NCBI GenBank assembly: GCA_964495655.1
Contig: CAZBWK010000038.1
Span: 1 to 34,915 of the forward strand
Direction of reading: 5' to 3'
DNA length: 34,915 nt
From: JAAYJR01 sp964495655
GTDB taxonomy: Bacteria > Bacteroidota > Bacteroidia > Bacteroidales > Prolixibacteraceae
The notes beneath the pieces were generated by a model that saw nothing but the letters and a program-made list of their open reading frames with translations, was not told where the DNA came from and did no database searches. Made by a program: the position numbers and the translations under genes. Each line of letters opens with the position of its first letter. Position 1 is the stretch's first letter. Shown here one piece after another: positions 1 to 8,022 of the stretch.

Positions 1-8
1 TTGTAAAA

Positions 9-59
9 ATGAATGTCGAAGGCAAAGAGTTCGTTAAAAAACTTATCCTTGACAGGTAA
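9..59 (+). CDS. 16-residue micro-ORF, copy 1
   Basis: The ATG at 9 opens a frame encoding MNVEGKEFVKKLILDR and ends in TAA. The same peptide is encoded at 7902-7952. The two copies differ at one base (41 versus 7934, AAA versus AAG), which is synonymous for Lys11. Identity starts 5 bases before the ATG and stops exactly at the stop codon, while the flanks differ, as expected if the peptide is what is conserved. A hairpin terminator follows. I recognise no family. The upstream region lies outside the window, so this could instead be the 3' end of a longer reading frame. Confidence 0.4.
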   Translation: MNVEGKEFVKKLILDR

Positions 60-79
60 GAAAACCAACCAATAAATTA

Positions 80-104
80 GAAAGGCTGCCAAAAGCAGCC
101 TTTC
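80..104. terminator. Bidirectional hairpin terminator, copy 1
   Basis: GAAAGGCTGC (80-89) pairs with GCAGCCTTTC (95-104) around a 5-base loop, with T-rich sequence on both sides. It lies between the micro-ORF on the plus strand and the end of the minus-strand operon at 128, so it can serve both. The stem resembles the one following micro-ORF copy 2 at 7980-8002. Confidence 0.65.
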
Positions 105-127
105 TCTATTTAATCTAATCGTGTATA

Positions 128-652
128 TTAAAAATAAATAATCCGGAATTCATTACCCTCCCAATGCTCCTTATAATAGGTTTTTAATTGATTAGCCTCA
201 AACAACCTTACTTTCCTGTCTTCAAAAATGACTACATTGGCTCTGTGAAATCCACTCACCCAGTGAAAAATACCTGATCCCATACCGGCAGCAAAGGAAT
301 ATTTGGCATTAGGGATCTTATTGGCAAGCCGGTGCAGAAAAGCCAGATAATCAAGTGCAAAATTATCACAGTCAAATAGTTCGGTTACATAAGATGGCTT
401 ATATTTACCATAGACATTATTGAACTGAGTTTGCACAGAATAAGGAAGCAGGTAATAAAAATGGTCACTTGGTTCCTCAATTTTTGTAAGGTGAGCGCCA
501 AATTCCTGATTTGCCATGTTAACAAATTCATCGGGCGTAATAATCTGAAAATTATTAGCATTAAAATTTTTCGCAACACCAGAAATATCCTTTAAGATGT
601 TCGAGCCTTCTCCATCAGGCTTCCCGCATATCAGATCTCTTAACCAGCTCAT
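128..652 (-). CDS. Predicted papain-like cysteine protease (MOA C-terminal-like)
   Basis: 174 residues, no signal peptide. The second half carries FDCDNFA (Cys95), FHRANVVIF (His136) and FEANQ (Glu152). This order and spacing of Cys, His and Glu resembles the C-terminal protease domain of the fungal lectin MOA and related bacterial/phage proteins. No lectin domain is present; the first ~60 residues are unassigned. The natural substrate is unknown. It is the last gene of the minus-strand operon, 34 bases after mscS, and is followed by the hairpin at 80-104. Family assignment is by motif only; an unrelated amidase-type fold is possible. Confidence 0.55.
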   Translation of the reverse strand: MSWLRDLICGKPDGEGSNILKDISGVAKNFNANNFQIITPDEFVNMANQEFGAHLTKIEEPSDHFYYLLPYSVQTQFNNVYGKYKPSYVTELFDCDNFALDYLAFLHRLANKIPNAKYSFAAGMGSGIFHWVSGFHRANVVIFEDRKVRLFEANQLKTYYKEHWEGNEFRIIYF

Positions 653-686
653 ATTATATGTATTAAGTTAAAAAATACAACTTCTG

Positions 687-1502
687 CTATTGGTTGTTAA
701 CATGAACATCCATCTGAGGAAATGGTATAGTAATTCCTTCTTTATCGAATGTTTTATACACACGCTCATTCAGATCAAAAAAGATGCCCCAGTAATTCTT
801 TGACTCAGCCCATACCCTTACTACCAGATTGACAGAACTGTCGCCCAGTTCACTGACTGCAATAAAGGGTTTCGGGTCTGAAAGGATTCTTTCATCAGTC
901 TCAATAAGGTTTATTAAAACACTTTTTGCTTTATCGACGTCGTCACCATAAGCAATCCCGAACAGGAAATCGACCCTTCGTTTCTGTTCCGTTGAGTAAT
1001 TTATCATCGACGAGGATGACAGATTGCTATTTGGAATAATAACTGTTTTATTATCCGGTGTTTTCAGGATTGTATTAAAAATCTGAATTTCATTTACAGT
1101 TCCTGAATGGCCTTGTGCCTCAATATAATCTCCCGATTTAAATGGTTTAAACAATAGTATGATCACTCCTCCGGCAAAGTTCTGCAATGTACCCGACAGA
1201 GCCATTCCTGCGGCAAGCCCGGCTGCACCCAGTATCGCCACAAATGCAGTCATCTGGACTCCCATCATTCCTATAACACTGATCAACAGCATCACCTTAA
1301 GCAAAATTCCAATCATACTGTTAAGGAAGCCTCTTAATGAGGGTTCCATCTCACGCTTCTCAAAATTTTTACGGAGCGATTTTTGAATTATTTTTATCAC
1401 CCACCACCCAATAATAAGGGTAACAAGTGCGCCGGCCAGTCGCGGCCCGAATGTAACGACTGATGAATGAAAAGTTTCCCATAATGTGTTAATTGATTCC
1501 AT
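687..1502 (-). CDS. mscS: Small-conductance mechanosensitive channel MscS
   Basis: 271 residues, close to the 286 of E. coli MscS. Three membrane segments fill the first ~110 residues. The pore helix region is Gly/Ala-rich (AILGAAGLAAGMAL) and is followed by the conserved QNFAGG and the PFKSGDYIE beta-domain motif, then the PNSNL/NYS region typical of the family. It lets solutes out of the cytoplasm on osmotic downshock. It begins 16 bases after the M19 dipeptidase, so it is probably in the same transcript as the D-amino acid genes, although no functional tie is obvious. Confidence 0.93.
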   Translation of the reverse strand: MESINTLWETFHSSVVTFGPRLAGALVTLIIGWWVIKIIQKSLRKNFEKREMEPSLRGFLNSMIGILLKVMLLISVIGMMGVQMTAFVAILGAAGLAAGMALSGTLQNFAGGVIILLFKPFKSGDYIEAQGHSGTVNEIQIFNTILKTPDNKTVIIPNSNLSSSSMINYSTEQKRRVDFLFGIAYGDDVDKAKSVLINLIETDERILSDPKPFIAVSELGDSSVNLVVRVWAESKNYWGIFFDLNERVYKTFDKEGITIPFPQMDVHVNNQ

Positions 1503-1518
1503 AAAGTAGTATTAAAAG

Positions 1519-2592
1519 TTAAATATTCTTTTTAAGAAAACGAATCCAGTTATCGCTCATTATATTTGTTATGTCGTTTTTATCATAACCCCTTTCTGCA
1601 AGCATAACCGGAACTTTTTGAAGATCGGCAATAGTATCCAGATCATAGGGGCACTGTTCTTTGCCAAACCCGCCGTCAAGGTCGGAACCTATTGCAGCAA
1701 TTAACGAATTACCAGCCAGCTGGCAAATATGATCTATATTATCGATCATTATTTCAAGGGTTACACCCTTTGAAACCGGATCAGATTTTCCCCTGATCCA
1801 GCCGGGTACCATCATCCATGCATCGAGGGCTACTCCAATCACAGCTTCCCTGCTGATAAGTTCTTTTATCTGTTCATCAGAAAACTGCCTGTTGTGTGGC
1901 ACAAACTTCCGGCAGTTATTATGACTTGCCCAAACCGGGCCGTTATAAATTTTCATGGTTTCCCAAAAGCTCTCGTCGCACAGATGGGTGGCATCCAGTA
2001 TCATGCCCAGCCGTTCTATCTCTTTTACCAGTTCACGGCCCTTACTTCCAAGTCCGCCCGATGAATCAGTCCCGTATGCATAAGTACCGGGGCCATAATG
2101 CGCAGGACCGACAGCCCGCAGTCCGTAACTGTAAGCCCTTTCAAGAAAGCTTAATGACACAATAGAATCAGCCCCTTCAAGGCTTAAAATATAACCAAGA
2201 GGAGTATTAAGCCGATCACTGTTCCACGCCTGAAGATGTTTCCGTAGTTCACCTGAATCTTTTATCTGTACCATTTCTCCGGCCTCTTCCATAGCTTTAT
2301 ACCATGCCAGCTGCCCCTGGGTCTGTGCCCAGGCCTGTTCAGGTGAGTTCCATCCCGGCAGTTTACTGCCCTTTTTAACATATCTGCCTATCTGTGTGGC
2401 AATACACATGCCGATATTACCCTCCCGCATAGCAGGGAAGCTGACTGTTCCCCTGCCTCTGTCAGGCTTATCCATCAGCCCCTCTTCACTTTGCCGTATC
2501 TCCTCTACAGTCCATCTCAGGTCCCTGTTCCACTCCATGGCATTCATGGAAAGATCGAGGTGCCCGTCAAAAATAAATAATTTTTCATCCAT
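1519..2592 (-). CDS. Membrane-dipeptidase family (M19) dipeptidase
   Basis: 357 residues of the renal dipeptidase/M19 amidohydrolase family. Metal-site signatures are visible: the HxD motif DGHLD (His11, Asp13), the bridging Glu in LSLEGAD (~residue 144), the ATHL histidine, the WASHNN histidine and the GSDLDGG aspartate near the C-terminus. There is no signal peptide, so it should act in the cytoplasm. Family members cleave dipeptides, often with a D-residue at the C-terminal side. Together with the upstream permease, RidA and D-amino acid enzyme this suggests use of D-amino-acid-containing dipeptides, for example from peptidoglycan (inference). It starts 12 bases after the upstream gene. 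Confidence 0.88.
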   Translation of the reverse strand: MDEKLFIFDGHLDLSMNAMEWNRDLRWTVEEIRQSEEGLMDKPDRGRGTVSFPAMREGNIGMCIATQIGRYVKKGSKLPGWNSPEQAWAQTQGQLAWYKAMEEAGEMVQIKDSGELRKHLQAWNSDRLNTPLGYILSLEGADSIVSLSFLERAYSYGLRAVGPAHYGPGTYAYGTDSSGGLGSKGRELVKEIERLGMILDATHLCDESFWETMKIYNGPVWASHNNCRKFVPHNRQFSDEQIKELISREAVIGVALDAWMMVPGWIRGKSDPVSKGVTLEIMIDNIDHICQLAGNSLIAAIGSDLDGGFGKEQCPYDLDTIADLQKVPVMLAERGYDKNDITNIMSDNWIRFLKKNI

Positions 2593-2604
2593 AAATGATT
2601 ATGT

Positions 2605-3732
2605 TTAATAAACAATTTGTCGCTTTCTGGCAATAACATCCCAGTGATCTGTTACCAGGTTGTCGTAAACAACTGAAACTTTATCAAAGCGATCAACAGT
2701 AGGACAAATATGAACGGGAATGCTGTAGACTGCATCCCCGACCTCAAAACTTTCTGACTTATCAGTTTTTATAACCATATGCTCTTCACTCTGCCCAACT
2801 ATAGAATAACTATCAATACCAGAAAATTTAACTCTTGGCTGAGCCATTTCCGCGGCTACCGACTTATATCCCAAATCTATACAAATAAGGTCTTTAGCAG
2901 GCTTGCTGATAATACGGTTAAACAGAACAGCTGCATGCAGGAAATCCATATCAGAAAATGAACTGCTATAGCCATAGTCCCATAAAAGAACTGTACCGGG
3001 ACTGCATTCTACATCGTTTCTCAGGATATGCACAGGAAATGTGGGAGTTCCTCCGGCAATAACCTTAAAATTACCAAAACCTGCAGATTTCAACTCATCA
3101 ATAAAAGCATTAACCGTTAAAAAAGCATCGTCTGATATCTGATGCCGCCGTTCAGTGTCACTCTCATGAATATGACCGTCATAGACATGCAGCCCCCCGA
3201 AAATCAATCCGGGCATTTCTGAAATTTTCCTTACAAGTCTTCCGGCACTTTCGCCCGGGATAATACCTGTACGGTTCATACCATTGTTGATGTCAATCCA
3301 CAGATGGGCAACGGTATTATATCTGACTGCCATATCGGATAACTGATCAGTTACCTTTTCTGAATCAACAATACATGTAATTTCCGAATTCCTGAACTCC
3401 TCTTTTAGCCTGAAGAACCTTTCAATATTGGGTCCTACAGGCTGGATGGCCAGTAAAATATCTCCTCCGCCACATCGTGCAACCATCTCGGTTTCGGCAA
3501 GAGTTGCACATTTAAATTTATTTATGCCCTGATCAATCTGCATCCTGGTTATTTCGGCCATCTTATGGGTTTTGACATGGGTGCGTAACCTGCTGACATC
3601 TCCTGCCATTTTAATCATCCTCCTAATATTTTCCTCAATCCTTTCAGGATAAATTAACAATGAAGGAGAATAAACCTCATCTTCGTTTTTTATCGTATAC
3701 CACAAATCTTCAGATACTGCCATTAAACTCAT
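2605..3732 (-). CDS. D-threonine aldolase / D-serine dehydratase-like PLP enzyme
   Basis: 375 residues, fold-type III PLP enzyme with an alanine-racemase-like N-terminal barrel. The motif RTHVKTHK places the PLP lysine at Lys54. The C-terminal domain holds HICPTV (His341, Cys343), the metal-binding pair of the D-serine dehydratase/D-threonine aldolase group. These enzymes cleave D-threonine to glycine and acetaldehyde, or dehydrate D-serine/D-threonine through reactive enamines. The gene starts on the base immediately after the RidA stop codon (TAAATG junction), so the two are tightly coupled. RidA removes enamines, which favours a dehydratase role over aldolase (inference). Confidence 0.85.
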   Translation of the reverse strand: MSLMAVSEDLWYTIKNEDEVYSPSLLIYPERIEENIRRMIKMAGDVSRLRTHVKTHKMAEITRMQIDQGINKFKCATLAETEMVARCGGGDILLAIQPVGPNIERFFRLKEEFRNSEITCIVDSEKVTDQLSDMAVRYNTVAHLWIDINNGMNRTGIIPGESAGRLVRKISEMPGLIFGGLHVYDGHIHESDTERRHQISDDAFLTVNAFIDELKSAGFGNFKVIAGGTPTFPVHILRNDVECSPGTVLLWDYGYSSSFSDMDFLHAAVLFNRIISKPAKDLICIDLGYKSVAAEMAQPRVKFSGIDSYSIVGQSEEHMVIKTDKSESFEVGDAVYSIPVHICPTVDRFDKVSVVYDNLVTDHWDVIARKRQIVY

Positions 3733-4197
3733 TTAATAAAGTTCAAATATTGCCTCTACTTCAACAGGAATATTTGAGGGTAGTGTCATGCCGACAGCGC
3801 TTCTGACTCCAATTCCGTTTTCTTCGCCGAAAACCTCAGCCATAAATTCACTAAATCCGTTAATAACAGCGGGTTGCTGTTGGAAATTTGAAGTGCAGTT
3901 TACCATACCCAGAACTTTCACCAGTCTTTTTATCCTGTTTAAATCACCGAAATGCTGCTTTATTGTCGACAGCATGGCCAGTCCGACCTGGCGGGCAGCC
4001 AATTTACCCTCTTGAAGGCTCATATCTTCACCAAGCTTGCCTGATATAAGGGTTCCGTCTGACTTAACAGGCCCCTGTCCTGACACATAAAGAAACTTAT
4101 CAACCACAAGAACAGGTTTATATACTCCTCCGGGTTTTGGTGGCGGAGGAAGTTCCAGTCCCAACTCTTTAATTTTTAATTCCGTATTTTGTACCAT
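3733..4197 (-). CDS. RidA family enamine/imine deaminase-like protein
   Basis: 154 residues of the YjgF/YER057c/UK114 (RidA) family, longer than the ~128-residue archetype and with a Pro-rich N-terminal stretch (LPPPPKPGG). The conserved late arginine lies in GVRSAVG (Arg132), followed by the family's LPxxxxVEVE strand. RidA proteins hydrolyse 2-aminoacrylate and related enamines released by PLP dehydratases. Its stop codon abuts the start of the PLP enzyme, which strongly links the two jobs. Residue choice suggests a divergent RidA subgroup, so activity on the standard substrate is likely but not certain. Confidence 0.88.
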   Translation of the reverse strand: MVQNTELKIKELGLELPPPPKPGGVYKPVLVVDKFLYVSGQGPVKSDGTLISGKLGEDMSLQEGKLAARQVGLAMLSTIKQHFGDLNRIKRLVKVLGMVNCTSNFQQQPAVINGFSEFMAEVFGEENGIGVRSAVGMTLPSNIPVEVEAIFELY

Positions 4198-4338
4198 GTC
4201 ATTTAAATTTTTAGTATTGAACTCACTTTAAAAAATAAAATTTTTATTGATAAAACATCTGTATTTATATAAAAACAAAATCGGCTAATTAAATTTTTAC
4301 CCTTTGACTCGGAAAAAACGCTTTAATCTCTCATCATT

Positions 4339-5655
4339 TTAAATAAACAAATTTAAAACAAGTACTCCGGATAAACCAATTACACTTAATAAAGTTTCCA
4401 TAACTGTCCAGGTATAAAAAGTCTCTTTAACAGAGAGGCTGAAGTACTCCTTTACCATCCAGAATGCTCCGTCGTTGACATGAGATAAAATAAGCGTACC
4501 CGACCCGATTGCAAGAAGCATTAATTCCCTGTTTACCAATCCGCCGGTAACCAGAGGAAGTACAATCCCCGCTGTGGTCAATCCCGCAACAGTAGCAGAG
4601 CCGACACAAATTCTGAGAAATGCGGAGATTAACCAGCCTAATATTAATGGCGACATTTGCGACTTACTCAGCAATCCGGCAATATAATCACTAATCCCTG
4701 TTTCAACCAACACCTCCTTAAACCCCCCTGCACCGGCAATTATGAGCAGGATCATAGTTATACTTGATATAGACTGACCCAGACTATCCATGATATCTGT
4801 AATTGTCCTCCCCTGCATGATCCCCAGTGAAAAAATAGCGACAATAAGAGATATTAGCATTGCAATTACCGGATCACCAATCGCATTTAATACAATTTTG
4901 AGCTTATCACCTTCAGATAAAATTATGTTTGCCAAACTGGAAGAACCTATTAAGATAACAGGAAGAATCGTTGATAATATACTATTCCAGGTTCCCGGCA
5001 TTTGGTCTTCTGCAAGGACTTCAGGATTAACAAATTCTTTTAAGGGTTGTGCATCTATTCGTTTAAGCCTGCTCGCAAACAGAGGGCCTGCAATAATAAT
5101 TGCAGGAACAGAAATTATAATTCCATAAATTAATGTCTTGCCCATATCGGCCTCAAACATTACCGCCAGGGCCGTAGGAGCAGGATGAGGAGGAAGCAGT
5201 CCGTGTGCTATTGACAGAGAAGCAAGCATTGGGATCCCCACATATAATAAAGGGACTCCGGCTGAAATTGCAATTGTAAATAAAAGTGGTATTAAAACAA
5301 CAAAGCCAATAGAAAAAAACATAGGTATACCAACAATAAAACCAGTAATAACAACCGCCCACTGAATATATTTTACACCGAAAAAACCGATAAGTTTTGT
5401 CGTAATACGCTGGGCTGCTCCACTGTCAGCAACGAGCTTACCCAGCATAGCCCCAAAACCGAGTATCAAAACAAGGAAGCCAAGTGTGTCGCCCATACCC
5501 TGCTGGATTGAAGATGCAATGTCTTCTATTTGCATCCCTCCTGCGATCCCGACAACTAATGAAGAAATAGTAAAAGCAATAAATGCATTAACTTTAAATA
5601 TTATGATCAAAAGTAAAAGTACCGCCAATCCAACAGCAACTACCAATAAGGGCAT
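4339..5655 (-). CDS. GntP family permease (gluconate / D-serine type symporter)
   Basis: 438 residues, strongly hydrophobic, with about 12 membrane segments and the GntP-family pattern including the loop HGLLPPHPAPTA. Family members (GntP, DsdX and relatives) are proton symporters for gluconate, other sugar acids or D-serine in the inner membrane. Position at the head of a D-amino acid operon argues for a DsdX-like role rather than gluconate uptake (inference). A 141-base gap separates it from the RidA gene; I see no clear terminator or second promoter there. Confidence 0.88.
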   Translation of the reverse strand: MPLLVVAVGLAVLLLLIIIFKVNAFIAFTISSLVVGIAGGMQIEDIASSIQQGMGDTLGFLVLILGFGAMLGKLVADSGAAQRITTKLIGFFGVKYIQWAVVITGFIVGIPMFFSIGFVVLIPLLFTIAISAGVPLLYVGIPMLASLSIAHGLLPPHPAPTALAVMFEADMGKTLIYGIIISVPAIIIAGPLFASRLKRIDAQPLKEFVNPEVLAEDQMPGTWNSILSTILPVILIGSSSLANIILSEGDKLKIVLNAIGDPVIAMLISLIVAIFSLGIMQGRTITDIMDSLGQSISSITMILLIIAGAGGFKEVLVETGISDYIAGLLSKSQMSPLILGWLISAFLRICVGSATVAGLTTAGIVLPLVTGGLVNRELMLLAIGSGTLILSHVNDGAFWMVKEYFSLSVKETFYTWTVMETLLSVIGLSGVLVLNLFI

Positions 5656-5730
5656 AACTGAATATTTTATAAAATTTAAAATATAAAATGGTAATGATCT
5701 CTTCTGAAATATCTAACCATATATAATTAA

Positions 5731-5738
5731 CAAATCTA
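5731..5738 (-). promoter_or_regulatory. Candidate -7 element for the permease operon
   Basis: On the minus strand this reads TAGATTTG, a full match to the Bacteroidota -7 consensus TAnnTTTG. It would give a leader of about 70 bases before the permease start at 5655. No convincing TTTG -33 box sits 19-21 bases upstream, so support is partial. Confidence 0.35.
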
Positions 5739-5848
5739 CAATTATTTGACTTAAGATCGATTGTCACATCAGGGTTTTCTCTTAGAATGCGTCAAAAAAA
5801 AGCACTCTGATTAACAAAAAAAACAATATGAAACGAGCATGATTGTGA

Positions 5849-5868
5849 AATCACCCAAGAGGATGATT
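5849..5868 (+). other. Hairpin just upstream of the group II intron insertion site
   Basis: AATCACCC (5849-5856) pairs with GGATGATT (5861-5868) around the loop AAGA, with one mismatch. The intron begins 7 bases downstream. Some group II introns target sequences beside stem-loops, so this may be part of the insertion site; it could equally be a chance hairpin. Confidence 0.4.
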
Positions 5869-6337
5869 AAAACATGTGCGAGTTCCAGTACGCCATGAGG
5901 CGTGCACTATATATAAAACCCAGTAATATGAAAGGATTACACAGGCCAATTTGTCGTTCAACCTGAAGCAGCTATGAGGTGCGGGGAGGAAACGAACCGT
6001 TCTAAGTTCATAGCCAGCGGTTATGTAAGCCGTAACGTAAGTGAACCCAGTCAGGCTTCGTTACGCAATTTTGCAGTGGTCAGCCTCCTGGAACTGGTGA
6101 AACCTGAAACGTACCGTGAAGCAACGACAAAGAGCAGCGGTACGGCTGCACGGAGTAAGATGGGATGGCGTGCATAACAAGGGAAGTGCATGAACATGGG
6201 AAGCCCTAACGATGGCCGGAGGCCGATGGTCAGTCGAGGGTGGCGGAGATGCCTGTAGTACTGATGATAATCAAGACAACACAACTTGGAAGGAGGGAAG
6301 GGGCATTGCTGTTAAGAATGTTTTAGATAATAGATGT

Positions 6338-7782
6338 ATGACAGAATTGAAGAATACAAGTAATCACGAAAGTGTACAAAGGGAGATAGAGAGACTAACG
6401 CAAAAGAAGCGAAAGGATCGAAGTTCTCTGGATAAGGTACGTCTACTACAACTAAAACTATATCAAAAAGCCAAGCAGGAAAGCGGCTACAAGTTCTACG
6501 TTTTGTATGATAAGATTTTCCAGCCATATATGATGGAGGAAGCATACAAAAGATGTAAGAAAAACGTGGGTAGTCCCGGTATTGACGGTCAAAGCTTCGA
6601 TGATGTGGAAGAATACGGGGTAAAGAAGTTTCTGGAAGAAATTGCAGAAGAACTTCGGACACGGACGTATCGACCACAGGCAGTAAAAAGGAAGATGATA
6701 GAGAAGGAAAACGGAGGTTTTCGGCCGCTGGGAATACCGACCATAAAAGACAGGGTTGTACAACAGGCCTGTAAAATGGTCATAGAACCGATATTTGAAG
6801 CCGACTTTGATGATTTATCCTACGGGTTTCGACCCAGGCGTTCGGCCAAAGGGGCAATAACAGAAATCCGAGACAACCTTAGGGAAGGAAAGTATGAGGT
6901 ATATGATGCCGATCTGAGCAAATACTTCGACACTATACCGCACGACAAACTGGAAATAGTTTTGAAAGAGCGGATAGCTGATCCACGGGTGCTCTATCTG
7001 ATAAAACTGTGGGTCAAGGCACCTATAGTAGAGGAAGATGGTAAGTACACGGGAGGAAAGAGTAACAGGACGGGCACACCGCAAGGGGAGTTATATCTCC
7101 ACTACTGGCAAATATCTACATGAATATACTGGACAGAATAGTCAACAAAGAAGAAGGGTATTTTGACAGGAACGGGGTGAAAATGATACGTTATGCAGAC
7201 GATTTTATCCTGATATCAAAACATATCAAACAGGAAGTAATCATCAGGCTGCACTCATACTTGCAAAGAATGGAGCTGACTATTAACACGGAGAAGAGTA
7301 AGAAAGTCAATGTGAAAGAGTCATCTTTTGACTTTCTGGGATTTACGTTTAGAACCAACCGGAGTCTCTTTGACGAGAGGAAAAGTTACATCCGGATTGA
7401 GCCAAAAGCAAAATCACAGAAAAAGATAAGACAAAAGATAAACATGGTACTTAAGCACATCGGACATTACAGACCCGAGGAGGTAGTTGGTGAATTGAAT
7501 CCTAAGATAAGGGGATGGGTGAATTATTACAGGATAGACAAAGTCAGCCATACACAGTTAGCTTTCAGGAAACTGGATGGTTATCTGCGTTTGCGACTGC
7601 GTCGATACTATAATCGTAAAAGTCAGAAAGGATCTAACTTGCGAGGCCAGCAAGCCTTTGACATATTGGTCAGAGATTACGGGCTAAAGAGCCCATATGT
7701 ATCCACTGGATTACGACCTGCATATGCTTGCGACGAAATTAACAGGAAAGCCGTATGCGGGAAAACCGCACGTACGGTTTGA
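6338..7782 (+). pseudogene. ltrA: Group II intron reverse transcriptase/maturase, frameshifted
   Basis: The first frame carries RT blocks 0-4 (GIDGQSFDD, FRPLGIPTIKDR, SYGFRPRRSA, DADLSKYFDTI, GTPQG) and then goes out of register at a GGGG run (7085-7088), ending at 7123. The missing part resumes in the next frame as VISPLLANIYMN, YADD (7192-7203) and the maturase-specific domain (LNPKIRGWVNYYR). Restoring one G in the run would join both frames. No C-terminal HNH endonuclease is present. The second frame runs on into intron domain V before stopping. The start is uncertain: ATG 6338, or an upstream ATT at 6305 preceded by a good GGAGG. Could be a true mutation or a sequencing error. Confidence 0.85.
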
Positions 7783-7831
7783 CGAGGGGGCTACAGAGCA
7801 GAATGATCTGCTCTGTACTCTACTCTACTAT
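7748..7831 (+). ncRNA. Group II intron domains V and VI
   Basis: Domain V: AAGCCGT (7748-7754) pairs with ACGGTTT (7774-7780), with the AGC catalytic triad at 7749-7751, and TGCGG/CCGCA forms the upper stem under a GAAA-type loop. Domain VI: CAGAGCAG and CTGCTCTG (7794-7813 region) form a strong hairpin, followed by the terminal pyrimidine-rich strand carrying the presumed branch region. This is the catalytic core of the ribozyme and looks intact. Confidence 0.82.
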
Positions 7832-7833
7832 GA

Positions 7834-7841
7834 TACCTTTG
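7834..7841 (+). promoter_or_regulatory. Candidate -7 element directly after the intron
   Basis: TACCTTTG matches the Bacteroidota -7 consensus and starts 2-5 bases after the intron's 3' end. It could drive micro-ORF copy 2 with a leader of about 55 bases. No clear -33 box is seen across the intron junction. Confidence 0.38.
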
Positions 7842-7901
7842 AAAATAATTAATTTTAATCATATAAAAATTTGAATTTTGCAAATTAGAGAACCATTAAA
7901 A

Positions 7902-7952
7902 ATGAATGTCGAAGGCAAAGAGTTCGTTAAAAAGCTTATCCTTGACAGGTAA
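7902..7952 (+). CDS. 16-residue micro-ORF, copy 2
   Basis: Encodes MNVEGKEFVKKLILDR, identical to the product of 9-59. The single nucleotide difference is a synonymous Lys11 codon. An in-frame TGA at 7872-7874 limits the frame to at most 26 codons, so this copy cannot be the tail of a long gene. A strong hairpin terminator follows. No Shine-Dalgarno site is seen. Function unknown; candidates include a small translated peptide, a toxin-like peptide, or a short coding leader of a small RNA. Confidence 0.45.
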   Translation: MNVEGKEFVKKLILDR

Positions 7953-7979
7953 TAGTTAAATGATAAAAAGCTGCTAAAA

Positions 7980-8002
7980 AAAAGGCTGCCATTGGCAGCC
8001 TT
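7980..8002. terminator. Bidirectional hairpin terminator, copy 2
   Basis: AAAGGCTGCC (7980-7989) and GGCAGCCTTT (7993-8002) form a 10-base-pair perfect stem with loop ATT. The minus strand is followed by eight Ts and the plus strand by TTTTAATATTT, so it can end both the micro-ORF transcript and the minus-strand gene that stops at 8023. Confidence 0.82.
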
Positions 8003-8022
8003 TTAATATTTCAAAACCATTT

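Larger units (their letters stand above)
5876..7831 (+). mobile_element. Group II intron (about 1.95 kb) in an intergenic region
   Basis: The 5' end is the conserved GTGCG (5876-5880) and the 3' end is a domain V/VI module followed by a pyrimidine-rich CTACTCTACTAT stretch. The 3' boundary fits either 7828 (..AC) or 7831 (..AT). Between them lie about 460 bases of structured, GC-richer, non-coding RNA (domains I-IV) and then the maturase/reverse transcriptase frame. It inserted between the permease operon and the second micro-ORF and does not split a recognisable gene. The encoded protein is frameshifted, so the copy is probably no longer mobile on its own, though it may still splice with help from another maturase. 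Confidence 0.87.

Noticed and set aside
1159..1386. 75-codon plus-strand ORF opposite mscS
   Set aside because: Antisense of the MscS membrane region; its hydrophobic look is explained by the opposite strand.
6051..6284. Minus-strand ORF inside the 5' part of the intron
   Set aside because: It is antisense to structured ribozyme RNA, with no family resemblance.
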